From contig JAFQPB010000003.1 in the NCBI GenBank assembly GCA_017411905.1, positions 1-18,201 of the forward strand: a DNA stretch of 18,201 bases, in the 5' to 3' direction. Below the pieces are notes generated by a model that did no database searches, was not told where the DNA came from, and saw only the letters and a list, made by a program, of their open reading frames with translations. Shown here piece by piece: positions 13,200-18,201 of this stretch. A program made the position numbers and the translations under genes. The DNA is from Oscillospiraceae bacterium (GTDB lineage: Bacteria > Bacillota_A > Clostridia > Oscillospirales > Oscillospiraceae). Within the stretch, counting starts at the first letter, position 1, and every line of letters starts with the position of its first letter.

Positions 13200-14417
13200 T
13201 TATTTGCGTTCCGTTAGACTTTGATCGCAAAATGCCTTAAAGTCTGGGGTTACCCAAGAGGTGTTGTAGACGCCAAAGCCCTGATCGCTGGGGGTGCGGT
13301 AGTCGGGAAGGTTGTTACACTGGGTGAGTGCTTCCCGGATGGCCTGCAAATACTTAAAGCCAAACTTGTGGCTGGGGGCAACGAAGTGGCCTTCGTCCCA
13401 CTCATTCCAGTTGTCGATCATAATGATCTTTCTTGCCCAAGCGTTTTCGGGAAGCTGCTCGGTAATTTCCTTCATCTTCTTCAGGAGCACTTTGTAGTTT
13501 TCCGGGGAGAGATACCAAATATTCGACCACTGACGGAAAGGGTAACCCAGATCCTGCCACCGCTGGGAAAATCTTGGTGTGGGGTCTTGGAAACAGGAGG
13601 CGGTGGGGATAAATTCTGTATTTCCTTTTTTGAGGTTATTTGTAAACTTTTCGCACTGCCGGTTTATAATATCTTCTTCGTCCGCGTAGAAATCGTAGGG
13701 AGAGTTGTAGCCGGAGTTGTATCCAAAGCGGAAATCGTAGCCGCGCTGGAGATACTCTTGGTGCTTTTCGGCAGTAGCCTCGTGGTCGCACACTGCGAAA
13801 ACCATACCGTCAAAGCCGAAGGTCTTGGCATATTCCCGGCAAGCATCGAAGGTGCGTTTTTGACTTTCCGCGCTCTCGAAGCACTCTGTTTCAAGACGAA
13901 TGGGCTGGTATATAAAGAGCACCGGCTTGTTATCGATTACAAGATAATTCTCCCGTTTAAAATAGGTTTCCATCCAGAAGGGCATCAAGTTTTCTACCAT
14001 ATCTTGCTCGTCTGTTCCACCCCAACGGGCAGATGCTTCGAACATAATGGCAAATTTCATCAAATTGCCGTATTTGGCATTGAAAAGAGCTTCGTGAATG
14101 CCGTGTCCACACCGCAAATCGTTAACAGTGACGGGCTTTCCCGTATTTTCCTGCTTTCTGTACCAGCAGTAAATAAAGCAGTTGATGCCGTGTTCAAGGG
14201 CCCACTTGATCTCCCAGTCGCATACTTCCGGATTTTCCTCGTCGTAATAGCCCATAAGCGGGGTCCTGTCGGGATAAATTTCCGCAAGATCGTTGAAGCC
14301 CTCATGGATACCTGCAGCACCTTTTTTCCAAGCGGCATAATAATGGGCGGCAACAATACGGTCTGATACGGCAGGAGCTGGTTCAGGGATATAATTACTG
14401 AATTTGATGTTGTACAT
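13200..14417 (-). CDS. GH99-like / WbsX family protein
   Basis: A 405-residue protein of the glycoside hydrolase 99-like, WbsX type (annotated both as glycosyltransferase WbsX and as GH99-like). Family traits are VAAHYYAAWKKG at the start, LMGYYDEENPEVCDWEIKWALEHGINCFIYCWY, FAIMFEASARWGG, YLVIDNKPVLFIY, and the characteristic IIMIDNWNEWDEGHFVAPS near the C-terminus, whose Glu residues are candidate catalytic acids. No signal peptide is visible, so it acts in the cytoplasm. ATG 14417 has TTGGAGAA nine bases upstream; a TTG five codons earlier would place this site inside the gene and is rejected. It is the second gene of a pair with the esterase (32-base gap), suggesting breakdown of an acetylated glycan taken into the cell. 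Confidence 0.85.
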   Translation of the reverse strand: MYNIKFSNYIPEPAPAVSDRIVAAHYYAAWKKGAAGIHEGFNDLAEIYPDRTPLMGYYDEENPEVCDWEIKWALEHGINCFIYCWYRKQENTGKPVTVNDLRCGHGIHEALFNAKYGNLMKFAIMFEASARWGGTDEQDMVENLMPFWMETYFKRENYLVIDNKPVLFIYQPIRLETECFESAESQKRTFDACREYAKTFGFDGMVFAVCDHEATAEKHQEYLQRGYDFRFGYNSGYNSPYDFYADEEDIINRQCEKFTNNLKKGNTEFIPTASCFQDPTPRFSQRWQDLGYPFRQWSNIWYLSPENYKVLLKKMKEITEQLPENAWARKIIMIDNWNEWDEGHFVAPSHKFGFKYLQAIREALTQCNNLPDYRTPSDQGFGVYNTSWVTPDFKAFCDQSLTERK

Positions 14418-14449
14418 AGTGTGTTTCTCCAATATTTAGATTAAATTTC

Positions 14450-15541
14450 CTATAACAGCGAGCGGATATTTTCCTCTTCAAGGATAGGGGGGTATCCTTG
14501 AATTAATATGCGTGCTAAGTTTTCCGCAGCATGGGAAGCAATTACGGAAAATCCTTTTTCGTTGATGTGCTGGTTTTCAAAGCCGAAAAAGCTGTCCCGG
14601 CAGTTTAGGTATTCTTCTGCCGGCGGTGTGAGGAACCAATCCTCCCCGTCCCAACCGGCGTAGGGGAAAAAGGAGGCGACACGGGTCAGCATATGTGCAT
14701 CAGTATGGCTGGACGTAAAGCTCTCCTGCGCCTCCATAATACGGTCAATGCTACTGACTCCAAAAAAATCCACACGGATACAGAAGAAATGGGTAAAACC
14801 GATTTCTTTCAGCTTCTCCCATAGGATTTCCAATCGGATTTGGTATTCGGCTGCGGAAAGCCCGGTGTCCGATTCGCCTTGCAGCCAGAAAAAGCACCGG
14901 TTTTCCAATGTGTCATCGCTAAAGCGTGATTCTGCATCGGTAAAAAAATCTTTACACTTCTCTAAAAAATAATCGGCGGCACCGGGTGTTCGGTTTTCCT
15001 TGGGAATTGCCACACTAAAATGGGTTGCATTGGCTTCGTTGTACGCTGTTATGCGCTGTGCGTAAGCGTTTACCATCTCATCGGTCATATAATGGGCGAA
15101 AGCGACACCGCCTTTAGCGATGTGCGCGTATGCACAGGCATACCCTTTGCTTTCCCATGCTTCTGCGAGAAAAGGTGCCAGTGTGGCTCCGTGGGGAGCG
15201 GTGGCCTCTGAGAACAGGGAAAAGGGGTGCTCGGTTTTGTCTGTTTCGTATTTTAAGTTAGACATTGCCGGGCAAAAATATGTATTTTCTGCATAATCAC
15301 ACAGTGTGCTTTCGCCTTTTTCGTTTATCATACCCGGGGCATATGCCCTTGCGAGGTCGACGTAAGAAAATTCGCCTACAGGGTATTGTGCAGGCACGAA
15401 GTTTCCGGTGGGGTTTCCTAAGCGGCGGGGCTTATGCTTATACTCATAGGAGCGGGAAAGAGAGAGCTTCTTTACAGGCGGGTAAACGGCTGCGCCCATC
15501 ATATTGGACTGCCCTGCAAATACAAAAAGGTCTCGTTTCAT
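14450..15541 (-). CDS. SGNH-type carbohydrate esterase, sialate O-acetylesterase-like
   Basis: A 363-residue protein with the SASA/CE6-like SGNH pattern: block I LFVFAGQSNMMG (nucleophile S12), IAKGG (about 141-145), block III-like FFWLQGESDTG (219-226), and block V ENQHINEKGF (catalytic His about 325). It should remove acetyl groups from a sugar. There is no signal peptide or membrane segment, so a cytoplasmic substrate is likely. Start ATG 15539-15541 has GAGG seven bases upstream. It is the first gene of the sugar pair, with a recognisable promoter at 15606-15634 and an inverted repeat in the leader; the divergent neighbour is a broken sugar permease, as expected for a former uptake-and-degradation locus. 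Confidence 0.85.
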   Translation of the reverse strand: MKRDLFVFAGQSNMMGAAVYPPVKKLSLSRSYEYKHKPRRLGNPTGNFVPAQYPVGEFSYVDLARAYAPGMINEKGESTLCDYAENTYFCPAMSNLKYETDKTEHPFSLFSEATAPHGATLAPFLAEAWESKGYACAYAHIAKGGVAFAHYMTDEMVNAYAQRITAYNEANATHFSVAIPKENRTPGAADYFLEKCKDFFTDAESRFSDDTLENRCFFWLQGESDTGLSAAEYQIRLEILWEKLKEIGFTHFFCIRVDFFGVSSIDRIMEAQESFTSSHTDAHMLTRVASFFPYAGWDGEDWFLTPPAEEYLNCRDSFFGFENQHINEKGFSVIASHAAENLARILIQGYPPILEEENIRSLL

Positions 15542-15570
15542 AATTTACCTCACGATGAAAAATCCGAATG

Positions 15571-15597
15571 GGGAACGACACTTTCTACAGCGTTCCC
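15571..15597. promoter_or_regulatory. Inverted repeat, possible operator of the esterase operon
   Basis: GGGAACG (15571-15577) and CGTTCCC (15591-15597) are perfect inverted arms 13 bases apart. They sit just downstream of the predicted start (about 15599) on the minus strand, in the esterase leader. The position fits a repressor operator or a small RNA hairpin; no regulator gene is in sight. Confidence 0.5.
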
Positions 15598-15605
15598 GTA
15601 TTATT

Positions 15606-15634
15606 CTTATAGCAGTGTTTCGCGGCAAAAGCAA
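15606..15634 (-). promoter_or_regulatory. Promoter of the esterase/GH99-like operon
   Basis: On the minus strand TTGCTT (15629-15634), 17 bases, extended -10 TGC-TATAAG (hexamer 15606-15611). The weak -35 is offset by the TGN extension, a pattern common for regulated promoters. Confidence 0.6.
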
Positions 15635-15894
15635 TAGAGATTTTTTGCAACGCGATCCCTCAAACAATAGTTGTCCCCCACTATGGATCACCACAGTGGG
15701 GGATAACTGCATTTTGTGCAAAATGAACATATTATGGGTCTGCACTTAGGCGTTTTATCCAAACGGCAACTTGTTTTGTTTTGCACAGCAAGCGTTTTGA
15801 CGAAATGTGCAAAAAAAGAATAATGACAGCAAAAGAAAAAAGGGTTACGATAGGATTGTAATTTTGATTTAACTCCGAGGAGGCAGACACGATA
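15635..15894. other. Divergent spacer with a 32-base inverted repeat and a plus-strand promoter
   Basis: There is no gene here. The main feature is GTCCCCCACTATGG-atca-CCACAGTGGGGGAT (15673-15704): eight GC-rich pairs, one A/C mismatch, three more pairs, tetraloop ATCA, no T-tract on either side. A plus-strand promoter candidate TTGACG (15797-15802), 16 bases, AATAAT (15819-15824) would serve the permease remnant. GGAGG stands at 15879-15883, before ATG 15895. Confidence 0.5.
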
Positions 15895-16495
15895 ATGGCG
15901 ATGAAAACCAACGACATTCTTGAAAAGATAAAGAGAAAAACGGCTCGCCAGAGTGCAGGCAATCAGGCTGCCTGCCGGATATGCGCTTACGAAGAAGAAT
16001 ATGCCCGGCAGAAGCCTCATTATGAAATTGTTTTTGCTGACGATGTACGTTAGCGGCGGTTTGATCCCTACATTTCTGGTTATGAATTCTTTGGGACTGT
16101 ACAATACCAGAACAATGATGCTCCTGTCCGGCGGTTTTAGTGTCTACAACTGCATTATTTGCAGATCCTTCTTTGACGGTTTGCCAAAAGAGCTGGAAGA
16201 AGCAGCGGAGATTGACGGATGTTCCCCGTTGGGTATTTTTACAAAAATCGTGCTGCCCCTTTCCAAGGCTCTGCTGGGTGTTATGGTGCTGTATTATGCA
16301 GTCGGCCGCTGGAACAGTTATTTCACAGCGATGATTTATTTGGTGGATGACGACAAGAAACCTCTTGCGTTGGTTCTGCGCAGAATTCTGCAGAATGCGC
16401 AGGATCTTTCCTTGGACGATGAGCTTGGCGCGCAGGCATCCCAGCTTGAAGCACTTATTCGTTATTCGTCTACAAAAATAGTACAATTTTTGTAA
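15895..16495 (+). pseudogene. Broken LplC-type carbohydrate ABC transporter permease
   Basis: Remnant of an inner-membrane permease of a sugar ABC importer (LplC/YtcP type). An intact-looking start, MAMKTNDILEKIKRKTARQ, follows a ribosome binding site, but this frame loses similarity after about 21 codons and stops at 16056. The family sequence resumes in another frame from about 15970: GYALTKKNMPGRSLIMKLF, VSGGLIPTFLVMNSLGLYNT, then the EAA-loop LPKELEEAAEIDGCSPLGIFTKIVLPLSKALLG, and YAVGRWNSYFTAMIYL. Roughly 100 codons, including the first membrane spans, are missing. The end is also lost: after LEALIRYSS the frame runs into TKIVQFL and stop, without the last membrane span. An inverted repeat GCAGGCA/TGCCTGC (15955-15975) sits at the internal junction. 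No substrate-binding or second permease gene accompanies it. Confidence 0.82.
16471..16494. repeat. 24-base near-perfect palindrome at the permease break point
   Basis: TACAAAAAT-a-GTAC-a-ATTTTTGTA is symmetrical except at two positions. It begins exactly where permease similarity ends and lies about 30 bases before the HTH promoter. It may be a terminus of inserted DNA, a terminator-like hairpin, or a second operator. Confidence 0.55.
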
Positions 16496-16522
16496 CCGTC
16501 CCAACACAACCGCATTATTCCC

Positions 16523-16551
16523 TTGACTTTGTGTCGGTATACCGATATAAT
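16523..16551 (+). promoter_or_regulatory. Promoter of the HTH/kinase pair with operator palindrome in the spacer
   Basis: TTGACT (16523-16528), 17 bases, TATAAT (16546-16551): near-consensus. The spacer contains the perfect 12-base palindrome TCGGTATACCGA (16534-16545), abutting the -10. A dimeric HTH protein bound here would block polymerase, so autorepression by the downstream gene is likely. Confidence 0.82.
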
Positions 16552-16567
16552 AACGATGGTGATTATT

Positions 16568-17002
16568 ATGAGTATCAATGAAATTTTAATTCAAGCCGGT
16601 ATGACAAAATACCGTCTGCAAAAGCTAAGTGGTGTGCCGCACGCCACGCTAAACGATCTATGCAGTGGCAAAACCCGGATTGAAAAGTGTTCCGGCGAAA
16701 CACTATATCGTTTAGCCAAGGTGTTGGGCGTCTCTATGGAAGCGCTGTTAGAAAGCACCATGGAAGAAAAACTGCACACCGAACGCATCGTAACGCTGCG
16801 TGAAAAGTCCTATGAATATGGTCTTCCCTCTTATTTGCAACACGATCTGGACGCATTTAAGGAAGGACTAAAGGAAGGCTCCTCTCTGCTGGACTGCCTG
16901 TGGAGTGAGCTATACGGCAGCATCAACATTGCAGAAATTAACGAAGGTGCCATTACGCCTGAACACGCAGATTATCTGAGAAATAAATTCCTTTGGAGGT
17001 GA
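16568..17002 (+). CDS. HipB-like Cro/CI HTH regulator (antitoxin-type partner of the kinase)
   Basis: A 144-residue protein. Residues about 1-60 form an XRE-type helix-turn-helix: MSINEILIQAGMTKYRLQ, KLSGVPHATLNDLCSGK, ETLYRLAKVLGVSMEALLE. The remainder (about 65-144) is acidic and helical, ending in HADYLRNKFLWR, and probably contacts the partner. ATG 16568 is chosen because the domain begins there; in-frame ATG 16556 would lie at or before the predicted transcription start (about 16558). The mRNA leader is then only about 10 bases and the ribosome binding site weak (GGTGAT), while the kinase gene has a strong one. The five-base gap to the kinase and the operator in the promoter fit a HipBA-like toxin-antitoxin layout. 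Confidence 0.85.
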   Translation: MSINEILIQAGMTKYRLQKLSGVPHATLNDLCSGKTRIEKCSGETLYRLAKVLGVSMEALLESTMEEKLHTERIVTLREKSYEYGLPSYLQHDLDAFKEGLKEGSSLLDCLWSELYGSINIAEINEGAITPEHADYLRNKFLWR

Positions 17003-17007
17003 AACAG

Positions 17008-17559
17008 ATGCCCGACTTTACCCATTGCAAGCGCCTGCTTGGAAACGCTTACGCCGGCGCCAACGGCAAAAAGATTGGAATTGAATACAATGGCGAGCAG
17101 TATATGCTTAAGTTCCCACCCTCTGGCCAGACCAAGCGAACCGAACTGTCCTATACTAACAGTTGTCTTAGTGAACACATCGCGCCGATATACGATTGTG
17201 GCAGTTGCCTGCTCCCCCAAGCGGACGAAACAGTTATGCACAATGTGCTGTCCAGCGAAAACGAATTGCTCGCAAGAGTGTATACTTTCCCCACGTCTGC
17301 CATCAAGCACAATGGCAGTAAGATCAACTACTACAATTTCCTAAATGCCGCAGAAAACAAGGATTGTAATGCTGCGGTGCTGAGAATGATTCCACAGATC
17401 GATATGGACGCAATTGACGCCTTTATTGATGATGTTCCATTTCTAACCGAACTTCAGCGCTCTTTTTATAGGACTTATCTATACGAACGGTATGACCGAA
17501 TTCTGATACCTGTCTATGACGAGCTGATGGGTCAACAACCTGGACTTATACAAATGTGA
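17008..17559 (+). CDS. HipA/CtkA-like kinase lacking its catalytic core (in-frame internal deletion)
   Basis: A 183-residue protein; relatives of this HTH-linked kinase type are about 300 residues. The N-terminal part is family-like: CKRLLGNAYAGANGKKIGIEYNGEQYMLKFPP (about 7-38) and ELSYTNSCLSEHI (46-58). Directly after I58 the reading is APIYDCGSCLLPQADE, which in relatives comes after the catalytic loop (of the GNWDRHNGNWG kind). About 120 residues, with the ATP-binding lobe and catalytic Asp/Asn, are therefore absent; the junction lies near 17181. Beyond it the C-terminal domain continues normally (ARVYTFPTSAIK, NYYNFL, DCNAAVLRM, LTELQRSFYRTYLYERYD). ATG 17008 has TGGAGGTG upstream; a TTG five codons earlier overlaps that site and is rejected. 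Catalysis should be lost while HTH binding may persist. The family comparison is from memory. Confidence 0.75.
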   Translation: MPDFTHCKRLLGNAYAGANGKKIGIEYNGEQYMLKFPPSGQTKRTELSYTNSCLSEHIAPIYDCGSCLLPQADETVMHNVLSSENELLARVYTFPTSAIKHNGSKINYYNFLNAAENKDCNAAVLRMIPQIDMDAIDAFIDDVPFLTELQRSFYRTYLYERYDRILIPVYDELMGQQPGLIQM

Positions 17560-17569
17560 TAACAAAAAG

Positions 17570-17611
17570 ATCCGGAGCGATTGGTACTTTGATCAATCTC
17601 TCCGGATTTTT
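17570..17611. terminator. Terminator between kinase and convergent small genes
   Basis: ATCCGGAG/CTCCGGAT (17570-17577, 17600-17607), a C/T mismatch, then GATTGGT/ATCAATC (17579-17585, 17592-17598) and loop ACTTTG. TTTTT follows on plus (17607-17611); AAAAAG upstream gives a T-run on minus, so it can serve both strands. Confidence 0.85.
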
Positions 17612-17613
17612 AC

Positions 17614-17883
17614 CTACTCCGCTCCGATTTTCCTCAACTGATAAATAGTAAACTCTGTCTCAATATAGACATTCTCATCTCCATCTGTTCCCCGCACTTG
17701 TCGTACAACAGATAATGCGATGCGATGAGGGCCGTGCTCTATATCCTCCACATCTACCAGCAACCACCCCCGCCTTCCGATCTCCAACCGTAGAATCTGA
17801 CAAGGCCGACCAAGGATATTCTTGTGCGTGATATTTTCCTGTCCACATTTCGGTTGGATAGATTGGATTAGGTACGTATACAT
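17614..17883 (-). CDS. Small hypothetical protein (89 aa)
   Basis: I do not recognise this protein. It is 89 residues: MYTYLIQSIQPKCGQENIT, then a predicted beta-rich middle (PCQILRLEIGRRGWLLVDVED, HRIALSVVRQVRG) and IETEFTIYQLRKIGAE. It is cytoplasmic, with no signal peptide or membrane segment, and one cysteine at each of residues 13 and 28. It is accepted as a gene because its ATG (17881-17883) has GGAGG seven bases upstream and overlaps the stop of the preceding gene as TAATG, and because a terminator follows its stop by three bases. The alternating hydrophobic pattern suggests a small barrel or sheet. Confidence 0.7.
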   Translation of the reverse strand: MYTYLIQSIQPKCGQENITHKNILGRPCQILRLEIGRRGWLLVDVEDIEHGPHRIALSVVRQVRGTDGDENVYIETEFTIYQLRKIGAE

Positions 17884-18194
17884 TAACTCGCCTCCACTCT
17901 TAGCTCCAAAATCAAATGTGCTCCATACTGCAAACCATCCAAAAAGGCTTTGCGTTCATAAGCACCGCAGAGGCGGCAGCAGAGGTCGCAGACTGCGTTG
18001 TTATCAGATAGGGGCAATATGTGCAAAAGCTCCTCCAATTCCTCAAAGCCCTTACGGATCTCCAGTGGGTCACTCTCGTGAGCGTTCGCATAGGCAAGGT
18101 AGAGCTGATCCAGTACAGTGACGCAATCGTCATCGCCGGGATCAAAAGGATGGGTTTCTAAGTAGGCTTTCATTGCTTCAGGGATCGTTTTCAT
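17883..18194 (-). CDS. Small hypothetical helical protein (103 aa, start may lie outside)
   Basis: Visible length 103 residues, starting MKTIPEAMKAYLETHPFDPGDDDC. It is acidic and mostly helical (LDQLYLAYANAHESDPLEIRKGFEELEELLHIL), with a cysteine cluster VCDLCCRLC in the second half and an end, FLDGLQYGAHLILELRVE, resembling the closing helix of small DUF6809-like proteins of mobile elements in gut Firmicutes. That link is weak. Only seven bases precede the ATG, so neither ribosome binding site nor an earlier start can be judged. Its TAA overlaps the next ATG by one base, showing translational coupling with the 89-residue gene. Confidence 0.68.
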   Translation of the reverse strand: MKTIPEAMKAYLETHPFDPGDDDCVTVLDQLYLAYANAHESDPLEIRKGFEELEELLHILPLSDNNAVCDLCCRLCGAYERKAFLDGLQYGAHLILELRVEAS

Positions 18195-18201
18195 AGACCA
18201 A

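Noticed and set aside
13221..14366. A 381-codon open frame on the plus strand opposite the GH99-like gene
   Set aside because: It mirrors a gene with clear family motifs on the other strand and has no promoter or ribosome binding site.
15542..15894. Remnants of a second ABC permease or binding protein upstream of the broken permease
   Set aside because: All three plus-strand frames were read; no family motif could be recognised, so no claim is made.

Overview
The window looks like a chromosomal segment from a spore-forming member of the Clostridia, probably an Oscillospirales gut bacterium. Three things point there: sigG lies next to ylmC with sporulation-type promoters, the vegetative promoters are clear SigA type in a genome of middling GC, and the intergenic regions carry short GTAGGG-led palindromes and 7-base STRR tracts. 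The family assignment is inference.

Left part (1-5.6 kb): the 5' part of rpsB (minus strand), ylmC/ymxH (minus) behind a SigE-like promoter, a dense cluster of small palindromes, and sigG (minus) with a SigF/SigG-like promoter. A 650-base divergent spacer with three TTTTCCACA boxes leads to rpsT (plus). After rpsT come a good terminator, a roughly 108-base imperfect hairpin element and paired heptad repeats, and then recG (plus).

Middle part (5.7-11.8 kb, plus strand): gpmI, an Asp23/Gls24 (YloU) gene and a DAK2/FakA (YloV) gene lie close together and end at a strong terminator. A YihY-family membrane protein follows. Next is a tight two-gene unit with its own promoter: a DUF5685-type protein whose acidic motifs resemble isoprenoid synthases, overlapping by 4 bases (ATGA) with a J-domain protein that ends in a cysteine string. 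A bidirectional terminator separates this unit from the convergent genes.

Right part (11.8-18.2 kb) is accessory. A PlsC-like acyltransferase carrying a zinc ribbon (minus) has its own promoter. A carbohydrate pair (an SGNH/sialate-O-acetylesterase-like enzyme and a GH99/WbsX-like protein, both minus) reads from a promoter with a downstream inverted repeat. Divergent to it is the wreck of an LplC-type sugar ABC permease, with a frame-breaking internal deletion and a lost C-terminus. Directly behind the broken end sits a HipB-like HTH gene whose promoter spacer holds a perfect 12-base palindrome. It is followed by a HipA/CtkA-like kinase gene that appears to have lost its catalytic core by an in-frame deletion while keeping its start, ribosome binding site and C-terminal domain. 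The window ends with two translationally coupled small genes of unknown function (minus).

The most promising items for novelty are the DUF5685/cysteine-string J-protein pair, the core-deleted kinase with its self-regulated HTH partner, and the two families of structured intergenic repeats. All family assignments come from reading the sequence; no database search was run.
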